Shown: piece by piece, positions 33,255-40,952 of the stretch
Layout of the letters: every line of letters starts with the position of its first letter
Position numbering within the stretch: position 1 is the stretch's first letter
Origin: UMGS172 sp045546915
GTDB taxonomy: Bacteria; Bacillota; Clostridia; Oscillospirales; Acutalibacteraceae
Direction of reading: 5' to 3'
NCBI GenBank assembly: GCA_045546915.1
Contig: JAZQDU010000018.1
Span: forward strand, 1-64,000
DNA length: 64,000 bases
Position numbers and translations under genes: made by a program
Notes under the pieces: generated by a model
The model's database searches: none
Told to the model about the DNA's origin: nothing
Seen by the model: the letters and a program-made list of their open reading frames with translations, nothing else

Positions 33255-33744
33255 TTTTAAATTCTCGCTCCTTTTTAGATTTTTGACCCATAGTTTTGAG
33301 TTGATTATACATCATATTAATAAATCTTTGCAAGACCTTTTTTACATTTAAAGCATAATTTTTAAAATATTTGGTTAATGGCACTAAAATAGCGTTAAAT
33401 TTACGCTTAACAAAGTGCAAAATAGCAATAAATATCTTAAAAACATAAGAAAAAATCTTAAAAAAAGCCTTTGATAATGTAAGTCTTGAAACAATAAAGC
33501 CAAGAGCAACACCAAATAATACATATCCACGAACAATTCCGCTACATCTGATTATCAAAAAACAGAAGGTAGTAACAGAGCAAGCAACAGCGTATAAAGT
33601 ATCAATAATAAATACTTCAAAAAAACCTTTAATTAAGTATTTATGCAAAACACGCAGCAAATCGTATATCAAACAGAAAATCAACCCTAAAATCACCGAT
33701 AGAAAAAAAGTGAAAATTTGGGCTTTAACATCGATTAAAATCAT
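33226..33744 (-). CDS. yabQ: Spore cortex protein YabQ
   Basis: Membrane protein needed for spore cortex formation in Bacillus. It has 172 residues. The N-terminal half has about four hydrophobic helices with the YabQ stretch FFLSVILGLIFCLIYDLLR, and the tail is strongly basic. It overlaps yabP by one base (ATG within the stop region) and divIC at its own end. Confidence 0.86.
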   Translation of the reverse strand: MILIDVKAQIFTFFLSVILGLIFCLIYDLLRVLHKYLIKGFFEVFIIDTLYAVACSVTTFCFLIIRCSGIVRGYVLFGVALGFIVSRLTLSKAFFKIFSYVFKIFIAILHFVKRKFNAILVPLTKYFKNYALNVKKVLQRFINMMYNQLKTMGQKSKKEREFKNGNRSKKKR

Positions 33745-34013
33745 TACGAAAACAACCTTGAAAACATACTCTTTTTGCTGCCGCCGGTATATGCAAGCGC
33801 GTGAATATTACCCTCAACAATCAGTCCACCGGTTTCAACAGTAAAACTGTTTACCTTTAAACCTTCACCCTTAATTGTAAGGTCACCAAGTGTTGTATAA
33901 AGTACGACCGATTGTTCGTCAAAACTAAGAACGTCAACAACACCGGTTACGCTCATTTTAGCTCGGTTTTCAATAATAATTCCGTGTTCTGTATTTATAT
34001 TTTTTTCTGACAT
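33744..34013 (-). CDS. yabP: Sporulation protein YabP
   Basis: Sporulation protein of the YabP/YqfC family, 89 residues. The conserved run reads ENRAKMSVTGVVDVLSFDEQ, TTLGDLTIKG and LKVNSFTVETG, followed by a short helical end. The start is ATG 34013 behind AGGAGCAG; an in-frame start at 34043 has no ribosome site. Required for cortex formation under SigE control in Bacillus; YabQ, the partner protein, follows directly. Confidence 0.88.
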   Translation of the reverse strand: MSEKNINTEHGIIIENRAKMSVTGVVDVLSFDEQSVVLYTTLGDLTIKGEGLKVNSFTVETGGLIVEGNIHALAYTGGSKKSMFSRLFS

Positions 34014-34062
34014 ATTATATCTGCTCCTATCAAATATTAGCAAAATATAATATGATTATTAT

Positions 34063-34317
34063 TTATATTTCAGTACCTTCAATTAATTTATACATATATG
34101 ATGCTTCTTCTTTTCTGACGGTTTCTTGAACGCTCAATACTTGAACTTTTACCGTTCTTAAACCAAAGGTTATTTCAATAATATCACCTGTCTTAACATC
34201 ATATGAAGCACGTGCTACTTTTCCGTTAACAATAACTCTTCCTGCATCACAAGCCTCATTTGCAATAGTTCTGCGTTTAATAATGCGGGAAACCTTTAAA
34301 TATTTATCAAGTCTCAT
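34063..34317 (-). CDS. rqcP: Ribosome quality-control factor RqcP (YabO, S4 domain)
   Basis: Small S4-domain RNA-binding protein, 84 residues, that supports poly-alanine tailing by RqcH on stalled 50S subunits. The S4 motif covers residues 1-60 (MRLDKYLKVSRIIKRRT, then AGRVIVNGKVARASYDV and GDIIEI). It lies in the conserved hup-rqcP-yabP order. With tmRNA/SmpB in the same window, two stalled-ribosome rescue routes are present. Confidence 0.88.
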   Translation of the reverse strand: MRLDKYLKVSRIIKRRTIANEACDAGRVIVNGKVARASYDVKTGDIIEITFGLRTVKVQVLSVQETVRKEEASYMYKLIEGTEI

Positions 34318-34329
34318 AAAATACCTCTA

Positions 34330-34361
34330 AAAAATTAAAAAGCCGCTTATTTAAGCGGCTT
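34330..34361 (-). terminator. Terminator after hup
   Basis: AGCCGCTTA pairs with TAAGCGGCT around a short T loop, followed by TTTTTAATTTTTT on the minus strand. The rqcP start lies only 13 bases past it, so partial read-through probably feeds the yab genes. Confidence 0.82.
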
Positions 34362-34367
34362 TTTATA

Positions 34368-34643
34368 TTACTTGGAAACAGCTGATTTGAAGCCTGCGCC
34401 TGCCTTGAATGCAGGAACTTTAGTTGCGGGAATGGTGATAGTCTCCTTAGTGATGGGGTTTCTACCAGTTCTCTCAGGACGGTTGCGTACTTCGAAAGTA
34501 CCAAAACCAACAAGCTGGATTTTGTCGCCCTTCTGCAAAGCTTCGATAACCGACTCGGTAAATGCAGCAAGAGCCTTTTCTGCGTCTTTCTTGCTGAGAC
34601 CGGATTTGTCAACGATTGCAGCAACTAATTCTGTTTTGTTCAT
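34368..34643 (-). CDS. hup: DNA-binding protein HU
   Basis: Nucleoid-associated histone-like protein, 91 residues. The sequence follows HU throughout: MNKTELVAAIVDKSGLSKKD, LVGFGTFEVRNRPERTGRNP (start of the DNA-binding arm) and ATKVPAFKAGAGFK. The strong AGGAGG site fits high expression. It lies between mazG and rqcP, as in several Clostridia. Confidence 0.97.
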   Translation of the reverse strand: MNKTELVAAIVDKSGLSKKDAEKALAAFTESVIEALQKGDKIQLVGFGTFEVRNRPERTGRNPITKETITIPATKVPAFKAGAGFKSAVSK

Positions 34644-34702
34644 ATTGAACGTCCTCCTAATTTTATTTATTCAAACAGGTTTCCCTGACTTTGAAACAAA
34701 GA

Positions 34703-35470
34703 TTATTTCTTAATATTTTCCCAAATTTTGTCAAGGTCTTCTAACGTAAGGTCTTTCATATCAAAACCTCTTGCATTAACTTCGTCCTCAACTGCTTTGA
34801 AGCGATTTATAAACTTCTCGGTCGCTTTGTTTAAGGAAAATTCAGCATCAACATCTAAAAATCGTGAAACATTAACACAAGCAAATAAAAGGTCGCCGAA
34901 TTCTTCATCAATATTATGTTTGTCACCGTTTCTTATAGCAGTGCTAAGTTCATCGGTTTCCTCAGATATTTTACAAAAAGCATCGTTTACATTATCCCAA
35001 TCAAAACCTGCTTTACCGGCTCGTTTTTGAACTTTAGCAGCACGCATAAGTGCAGGAAATGCCTTTGGAACACTTAAAAGTGTATCAGTGTATGATGATT
35101 GATGTTTCTCCTGCTTCTTTATAGCATCCCAATTATCAAGCACTTCATCTGAACCGCTAACTTCTACAGTGCCAAAAACATGCGGATGCCTTAAAATCAA
35201 CTTTTTGCAAATGCCGTCAGTTACATCGTCAAACGTAAAAGACTTATCTTCAACCGCAATCTGACTGTGAAACGCAACCTGTAACAAAAGGTCACCAAGT
35301 TCCTCACAAAGTGCAACGTCGTCAGAAGTATCAATAGCATCGGCAACTTCATATGCTTCTTCCAACAAATCTTTACGTATAGAGGTGTGATTTTGCTCTG
35401 CGTCCCAAGGACAACCGCCCGGTTCACGAAGTATACGCATAATATCAAGCAAATCGTTAATATCATACAT
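34703..35470 (-). CDS. mazG: Nucleoside triphosphate pyrophosphohydrolase MazG
   Basis: House-cleaning NTP pyrophosphatase, 255 residues, with two tandem MazG modules. The first has GGCPWDAEQNHTSIRKDLLEE with EEAYEVADAI and EELGDLLLQVAFH as the metal-binding ExxE/ExxD set; the second repeats EEFGDLLFACVNVSRFL. It lacks the N-terminal methylase domain of Bacillus YabN. The start at ATG 35470 (AGAAGGA upstream) agrees with family N termini; GTG 35500, with AAGGTG upstream, is an alternative giving 265 residues. Confidence 0.92.
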   Translation of the reverse strand: MYDINDLLDIMRILREPGGCPWDAEQNHTSIRKDLLEEAYEVADAIDTSDDVALCEELGDLLLQVAFHSQIAVEDKSFTFDDVTDGICKKLILRHPHVFGTVEVSGSDEVLDNWDAIKKQEKHQSSYTDTLLSVPKAFPALMRAAKVQKRAGKAGFDWDNVNDAFCKISEETDELSTAIRNGDKHNIDEEFGDLLFACVNVSRFLDVDAEFSLNKATEKFINRFKAVEDEVNARGFDMKDLTLEDLDKIWENIKK

Positions 35471-35577
35471 ATCCTTCTTATAACAATCCTTAGAAAGCAC
35501 TTAGCAACACCTTAATAATACACAAAATTTAGTAAAAAAATGGAAAAAATATGAATAAAATACCTACATCTATTATA

Positions 35578-37308
35578 TTACCTTATTATTTTCAATTTTT
35601 CAAGTGTTTTTTCTATTTTTTTGCCTTTTGGCAGAGAAATTATATCTTCACGCTCGATAGCACGCAAGAATGCAAGCATAAATACATACACAAACACTGC
35701 AAAAATGATTGCAATTAAAGTACAAACAGTATTAGAACCAATGAACATACCTAATAATATATCTGCACCAAATGCTGCTGCAGCACATGTTCCACCTGCA
35801 ATTAGAGGTTTAATAACTGTAGATATTAAATCAGGCATTACTCCTGAGTGTTTAACAAAGCACACAAAGTTAGAAATACATATATATGCATAACAAGAAG
35901 TAGTGCCTATAGGAACACCTAAAATATTAATTTCGGGTGTACCTACCAAAATGAAGTTAATTACTATTTTTAAAACTGCACCAACAGCGATATTTTTAAG
36001 CGGTACATTCTGTTTGCCGATTGCCTGAAGCATACTGACAAGCGGTGCATTAATACCAGCAAAAACAGCACATATACCTAAAATTCTAAGGTTAGGTGCA
36101 GCAATGTTTATAGCCTCTACGTTACTATAAAGTAGGTCGAGAATATTACGTGATAAAGCAAAAATACCAAGACCTGCCGGAACAGCAATTAAGGAGGTTG
36201 TTCTTAGCATGGTACCAACGTTTGATTTAACCTCTTGCCTATCCCTTTTTTGCCATGCAGTAGCAAGTACAGGAATGGAACTGACACCCAAAACCGATGT
36301 TAATACCGGTACAAGATTATAAATTGAAAAAGCAAAACTTCTATGACAGCCGTAAAGCGAATTAGGAAGGTCATAAACCCAATTAAAATCTGCGTTTTCA
36401 GATAATTCATAACTAATAAGGCTTGAATACCTGTTAGCAAAAAATTCAGGTGCTTTATTAATAGCTGAAGACAGTTGGGTTTGCACCATTGCAACATCAA
36501 TAAGACTAGTTATGTTATTTACAAGAGAACCTAAAACAATGGGTATCGCAATAACGACAATAGCCTTAAGTGTAGACTTACCACTTGCTGCTTTTGGTGC
36601 ATTGCTTAGTTGTTCAGAAGTGAAAATTTTGCCGCCACTTATTTTAAATTTAATGGCTAAAAACCCAGCACTGACTGCGGTGCCTAATGAAATGCCAAGT
36701 AATGCACCGGCGGCAGCTAACGAAAGGTCACCGGTCGATTTTAATACTATAAAGGCAAACCCATAACCAAAAACAAGTTTACCCAATGCTTCCAATACTT
36801 CGCTTATAGCAGTTGGCGTCATATTCCTAAGGCCGTTATAAAAACCTCGGTAAGCCGACATAATGCAACAGAACAGCAAGCACGGTGCAATGCAAATAAT
36901 TCCCGGAAAGGCACCTTTATTAAAAACTCCAAAAACACCGTCGCCTGTTAGCAAAAACGCAGCAAGCAGCAACAACACAAAGCCGATTCCACCTGTAACC
37001 AAAAACGCACTCTGAGCAATTCTTAATGTTTTTTTAACGTCATTATATCTTCCGGCTGCAACATGTTCTGCTACAATTCGAGAAATTGCAATCGGCAAAC
37101 CTGCCATTGCAATAGAATACATTGGAACATATAAGTCATATGCGGTTGAATAAAAACCGCTACCGGCAGGACCTAAAAGTTCACTTAACGGAATACGGTA
37201 AATAGCACCAATAATCTTAACCAAAAAAGTAGCAACTATAAGTATTAACGAACCGTGAAGAAAACTTTGCTGATTAGAACCTGAATTTTCTTTTACATTT
37301 TTATTCAT
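35578..37308 (-). CDS. spoVB: SpoVB-type MOP-superfamily flippase
   Basis: Polytopic membrane protein of 576 residues with about 14 helices, MATE/MurJ fold. The N-terminal part carries the SpoVB/polysaccharide flippase pattern (LVKIIGAIYRIPLSELLGP, GSGFYSTAYDLYVPMY, GLPIAISRIVAEH). It is implicated in lipid-linked cortex precursor transport during sporulation. It is followed by mazG, hup and rqcP, the same order as B. subtilis yabM-yabN-yabO. Paralogues with vegetative MurJ-like roles cannot be excluded. Confidence 0.88.
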   Translation of the reverse strand: MNKNVKENSGSNQQSFLHGSLILIVATFLVKIIGAIYRIPLSELLGPAGSGFYSTAYDLYVPMYSIAMAGLPIAISRIVAEHVAAGRYNDVKKTLRIAQSAFLVTGGIGFVLLLLAAFLLTGDGVFGVFNKGAFPGIICIAPCLLFCCIMSAYRGFYNGLRNMTPTAISEVLEALGKLVFGYGFAFIVLKSTGDLSLAAAGALLGISLGTAVSAGFLAIKFKISGGKIFTSEQLSNAPKAASGKSTLKAIVVIAIPIVLGSLVNNITSLIDVAMVQTQLSSAINKAPEFFANRYSSLISYELSENADFNWVYDLPNSLYGCHRSFAFSIYNLVPVLTSVLGVSSIPVLATAWQKRDRQEVKSNVGTMLRTTSLIAVPAGLGIFALSRNILDLLYSNVEAINIAAPNLRILGICAVFAGINAPLVSMLQAIGKQNVPLKNIAVGAVLKIVINFILVGTPEINILGVPIGTTSCYAYICISNFVCFVKHSGVMPDLISTVIKPLIAGGTCAAAAFGADILLGMFIGSNTVCTLIAIIFAVFVYVFMLAFLRAIEREDIISLPKGKKIEKTLEKLKIIR

Positions 37309-37321
37309 AACTCACCAAAGA

Positions 37322-38005
37322 TTACAAAGATTTTAGCCAATCAAACACAAGACCTGCCCAACCATCGGCTTTTTGGCAGTTTAATGTATCGGTATACGTA
37401 TCGGCTGAATCGTTATTTGCACCGTCTGAAATCATACGAATTGATACAAACGGTTTATTAAAAAGTTTTGCTGAATGAGCTACAGCCGCCGACTCCATAT
37501 CACAGGCAATTGGAGAAAATTTGTCTGATAAAAACAAGTGCAATTCCTTAGTGCAAACGAATTTATCGCCAGTAACAAACGTACCGCTTGCAACAAAAGG
37601 AAATTTTGATAAAATATCAGCATTTAGGTTGGCATCAGCCTTTAGTCTTCCCTCGGTGCCGGGCTTTACAGAATATTCATAACCTATTGGCGTAAGGTCA
37701 AAATCGTGTTCTACAAAATCCGTGCCTAAAACAAGATTAAATGTATTTGTATCACTAAAACCGCCAGAAAGTCCTGCATTAATTATAATATCACATTCAT
37801 TTGCAATAAGAGCAGAGGCACTCGCGGCATTAACTTTGCCTATACCTGAGCAGACCGATTTAACGGATATCGTTTGAGTTTTGCCTTTGATTTTAAATTC
37901 ATGCCCTAATAAATCGGCAACAAAGGATTCTCTCTCATCGTTCATAAACTGATAAAGATGCTTATATTCATCAATATCAGCAATTATTAATCCTACTTTT
38001 AGCAT
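37322..38005 (-). CDS. MTA/SAH nucleosidase-type purine nucleosidase
   Basis: Phosphorylase/nucleosidase-fold enzyme, 227 residues, probably 5'-methylthioadenosine/S-adenosylhomocysteine nucleosidase. SGIGKVNAASAS is the N-terminal nucleobase-side motif, NAGLSGGF follows, the ribose-binding MESAAVAHSA block lies in the second half, and the catalytic Asp is in MISDGAN. It is somewhat diverged from Pfs/MtnN, so futalosine hydrolase or another 6-aminopurine nucleosidase is possible. Only one base separates it from the upstream small gene. Confidence 0.78.
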   Translation of the reverse strand: MLKVGLIIADIDEYKHLYQFMNDERESFVADLLGHEFKIKGKTQTISVKSVCSGIGKVNAASASALIANECDIIINAGLSGGFSDTNTFNLVLGTDFVEHDFDLTPIGYEYSVKPGTEGRLKADANLNADILSKFPFVASGTFVTGDKFVCTKELHLFLSDKFSPIACDMESAAVAHSAKLFNKPFVSIRMISDGANNDSADTYTDTLNCQKADGWAGLVFDWLKSL

Positions 38006-38006
38006 T

Positions 38007-38336
38007 TTATTCTTCCTCTGAGTCTAAAGAAATCTCGCCTTCTACAAGTTCTCCGTTCTCAAAAACAACCGAATCGTTATAAAATTCGCCGTTTCTTATT
38101 GCATCAAGTTCAAGTTTTAAAACTTCAATATTAGCAACTGCAGCATCAAAAACTGCTTCATCCACCTTAATTCCTTTAAGTTTTCTGTAAGAAAGTCTGC
38201 CAAGTTTTTCATATGATTTTTTTAATTCAGCACAAACTTTTGCCATCTTAATATTGCACTTTTGGTCGTAGATAAAACCGCCGGTTTTTGAATTTACGTT
38301 GTTTAAAATGCTTTTTGCTTTGTTTAAAAGTTCCAT
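38007..38336 (-). CDS. Hypothetical helical protein with acidic tail
   Basis: A 109-residue cytoplasmic protein I do not recognise. Residues 1-80 are predicted helical and basic (KAKSILNNVNSK, then KVCAELKKSYEKLGRLSYRK), probably a short helical hairpin. The last 30 residues are strongly acidic, ending DSEEE. AAGGAG precedes ATG 38336. It is tightly coupled to the nucleosidase gene (one-base gap), so it is likely co-expressed with it and spoVB. No cysteine cluster other than two isolated residues, no signal peptide. Confidence 0.65.
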   Translation of the reverse strand: MELLNKAKSILNNVNSKTGGFIYDQKCNIKMAKVCAELKKSYEKLGRLSYRKLKGIKVDEAVFDAAVANIEVLKLELDAIRNGEFYNDSVVFENGELVEGEISLDSEEE

Positions 38337-38356
38337 GACAATTCTCCTTTTTTATA

Positions 38357-38385
38357 ATGCTAACATAATTAAATAAAATATTCAA
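38357..38385 (-). promoter_or_regulatory. Possible promoter of the 109-residue protein-nucleosidase-spoVB unit
   Basis: TTGAAT (38380-38385), a 17-nt spacer and TAGCAT (38357-38362) on the minus strand; the -10 is imperfect. Confidence 0.35.
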
Positions 38386-38399
38386 CGATAATGCCCTAA

Positions 38400-39860
38400 T
38401 TAAAGGTATTTATCGTAAAACTCGATTATACCCTTCTTGCGTTCTGCAATTTCGCAAAAATTGTTTATGTATTCATATGGATATTTAAAATTAAAAACTC
38501 TTGAAATTTTGTTTCCGTCGGGTTGGCGAAGTTTGGTTACCGCAGATGCTCCGCAACCAAAAATACTATGTGTTTCATCCATTATGTATACGTTGTAAAG
38601 ACATTCATAACCCGTTTTAGCATAACCAACATTCTCAAGATTACCGATGGTTTTGCTCTGTCGGTACATATAATAAGGCAAAATACTCGCATTAATTAGT
38701 TCATCCATTGCAAAATCAACCATCAGCGATGCGTTTTCACCCTCATCATAATCGAAAACGGTACTGTTTTTATTAAGATTAGATGCACGTTTCATTGAAA
38801 GCGAATGAACAGTTATGTTTTCAGGTGAAAGTTTAATAATGTCTAATACCGATTTTTTAAAAGAATCGACTGTATCGCCCGATAGACCTGCAATAAGGTC
38901 CATATTAATATTACTGAACCCTACTTTTCGAGCAAGATTAAAGGCATCAACTGTTTCATTTACAGTATGTCTTCTACCAATTGCTTTCAAAACAGAATCG
39001 TTCATGGTCTGTGGATTAATGCTTATTCTTGTTGCACCGCCCTGTTTTATTGCAATTAATTTATCTTCAGTAATGGTATCAGGTCTGCCCGCTTCTACTG
39101 TGTATTCAAGTAAATAATCTAAGCAGAAATTATCTCTTACTGCTTTCATTACTTCTGTTAATTGCTCAGCACTTAATGTGGTAGGCGTACCTCCACCAAT
39201 ATAAACAGTTAATAATTTTAAATTAAAATATTTCGCAATTTCTCCTGTTTGCTTAATTTCTTCACAAAGAAGTTTTACATATTGAGGAATTAGTTTTTTA
39301 GCTTGCTCAATGGAATGAGAAACAAACGAGCAATAATTACACCTGCTTGGGCAAAAAGGTATGGAAATATATAAACTAAAGTTATCTCGTGCTGAACGCC
39401 CGACAATCTTTTTCTCACTTTTATAGCAATCAAAACAAAGTTTTGTTTTTGTATCACTTACAAGCAGTTCATCCTTAAAATACGATAATGCTTTATCCTC
39501 ACCAAACTCAGAACAAAGCTTACCCATAAGTTTAGCAGGTCTGACACCGGTAAGGATACCCCAAGGAGAAGTATAACCCGTAATGGTTTTAAAACATTCG
39601 AAAAGCATAAGAGCAAGTTGTTTTTCTACTTCACCGTTAAACTTTTCTAAGTATTGTTGCTCATACTTTTTATCAAGTTTTAATTCGGTTTTAAGCGTAT
39701 ATCCATCATCCGATTGGATAGATGAAACAAATATGTAGTTTTCTTGATTTTCAATTAGTGTTTTATCACAAGAAAACTGAAATTTTTCAAAAGGAATAAA
39801 TAAACGGCTAAGTTTTTCAAGCTCGTATTTATAATCTTCGCCTTCAATAACAAACAGCAT
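38400..39860 (-). CDS. hemZ: Radical-SAM HemZ-type coproporphyrinogen dehydrogenase-like protein
   Basis: HemN-like radical SAM enzyme, 486 residues. The iron-sulfur cluster motif CPSRCNYCSF (CxxxCxxC) lies near residue 175 after a long HemZ-specific N-terminal region. Then come the SAM-binding GGGTPT and a HemN-type barrel (VEAGRPDTI, RISINPQTM, DLIAGLSGD). In B. subtilis HemZ contributes to anaerobic coproporphyrinogen III oxidation; many HemN-like proteins do other chemistry, and no other heme gene is in the window. Last gene of the recJ operon, two bases after the MBL hydrolase gene. Confidence 0.86.
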   Translation of the reverse strand: MLFVIEGEDYKYELEKLSRLFIPFEKFQFSCDKTLIENQENYIFVSSIQSDDGYTLKTELKLDKKYEQQYLEKFNGEVEKQLALMLFECFKTITGYTSPWGILTGVRPAKLMGKLCSEFGEDKALSYFKDELLVSDTKTKLCFDCYKSEKKIVGRSARDNFSLYISIPFCPSRCNYCSFVSHSIEQAKKLIPQYVKLLCEEIKQTGEIAKYFNLKLLTVYIGGGTPTTLSAEQLTEVMKAVRDNFCLDYLLEYTVEAGRPDTITEDKLIAIKQGGATRISINPQTMNDSVLKAIGRRHTVNETVDAFNLARKVGFSNINMDLIAGLSGDTVDSFKKSVLDIIKLSPENITVHSLSMKRASNLNKNSTVFDYDEGENASLMVDFAMDELINASILPYYMYRQSKTIGNLENVGYAKTGYECLYNVYIMDETHSIFGCGASAVTKLRQPDGNKISRVFNFKYPYEYINNFCEIAERKKGIIEFYDKYL

Positions 39861-39862
39861 TA

Positions 39863-40489
39863 TTACTTAAAAAACGGATTGCTTTTCCGTTCAGCTCCTA
39901 TTGTAGTAGATTCACCATGACCGGGATAGACAACCGTGTCATCAGAAAAAATTTCTCCCAATTTACTGATTGAATTAATTAATTCATCGTAACTTCCACC
40001 GGGAAAATCAGTTCGGCCGGCAGTACCTTTAAAAAGAGTATCACCGCTAAATAATACACCGTTAATGTCAAACGATACACCACCTACGGTGTGACCCGGT
40101 GTATGAATTATTTTGATAGTAAACTCATCAGTTTTTAATACATCGCCGTCATTAACGGTAATATCGGCTCTTGAAGTTTTATCAGCGTTACCGTAAAATC
40201 CTCTGCAAACATTAGTCAGGCTGTCTTCATCGCTATATAAACCGCATTCGTCAAGCGTATGAATAACAATCGGTGCATTAGAAAATTTGCGTAATTTGAC
40301 AGCACCGCTTAAATGGTCAAAATGTCGGTGAGTAAGTAAAATGTATTTTGTCATACTTGGATTATCGTAGACAAATTTTACAATCTCGCTTTCGAGATAA
40401 CCGGGGTCTATAATTAACGCTTCATTTTCACCTTTTACAATATAACAATTTGCCTGTAAAATTCCGCAAGGAACGGTAACGATGTTCAT
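39863..40489 (-). CDS. Metallo-beta-lactamase-fold hydrolase (glyoxalase II-like)
   Basis: Cytoplasmic di-metal hydrolase, 208 residues. The metal motif HxHxDH is in LTHRHFDHLSG near residue 57, with further ligands in HTPGHTVGG, FSGDTLF and VYPGHGEST. This layout fits the glyoxalase II/YqgX-like group. Substrate unknown. Start ATG 40489 lies behind GGAG (40496-40499) and overlaps the dtd stop as ATGA, indicating coupled translation; an in-frame TTG at 40501 would cover that site. Confidence 0.85.
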   Translation of the reverse strand: MNIVTVPCGILQANCYIVKGENEALIIDPGYLESEIVKFVYDNPSMTKYILLTHRHFDHLSGAVKLRKFSNAPIVIHTLDECGLYSDEDSLTNVCRGFYGNADKTSRADITVNDGDVLKTDEFTIKIIHTPGHTVGGVSFDINGVLFSGDTLFKGTAGRTDFPGGSYDELINSISKLGEIFSDDTVVYPGHGESTTIGAERKSNPFFK

Positions 40490-40944
40490 ATTTTTCTCCA
40501 ATTATCGGTGTCAAGAATGATTGTAACAGGTCCACAAAGTTCAGTACTTATCTGCATATCGGCACCAAATTTACCATGAGCCTGTGTCTTAACACCGTTT
40601 TGCTTTAAGCACTCCATAAAACATTCATAAAGTATATTGGCATCATCAGGTGCCATAGCCTCTATGTATGAAGGGCGGTTACCCTTTTTAGTGTCGGCGC
40701 AGAGCGTAAAATTAGAAACAGTCAACACACCGCCGTCAATATCAAGTACTGAGAGGTTCATTTTGTCATTTTCATCACAAAAAATACGGAGATTAGCAAC
40801 TTTTTTAGCAAGAAGTTCTGCCTCAAGTTTGGTATCGGTTTCATGAACACCTAACAAAACAAGAAGTCCCTTTCCAATCTCTCCCGAAAACTCGCCGTCG
40901 GCAATACAAGTGCCCTTATTTATTATTTGTATAACAGCCTTCAT
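40486..40944 (-). CDS. dtd: D-aminoacyl-tRNA deacylase
   Basis: Removes D-amino acids (and Gly from tRNA-Ala) from charged tRNAs. It has 152 residues, the usual size. The DTD signatures are present in slightly altered form: SNFTLCADTKKGNRPSY (consensus SQFTLyAD) and the C-terminal GPVTIILDT. It lies directly after rel, as in most Firmicutes. Confidence 0.93.
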   Translation of the reverse strand: MKAVIQIINKGTCIADGEFSGEIGKGLLVLLGVHETDTKLEAELLAKKVANLRIFCDENDKMNLSVLDIDGGVLTVSNFTLCADTKKGNRPSYIEAMAPDDANILYECFMECLKQNGVKTQAHGKFGADMQISTELCGPVTIILDTDNWRKI

Positions 40945-40952
40945 TATGCACC

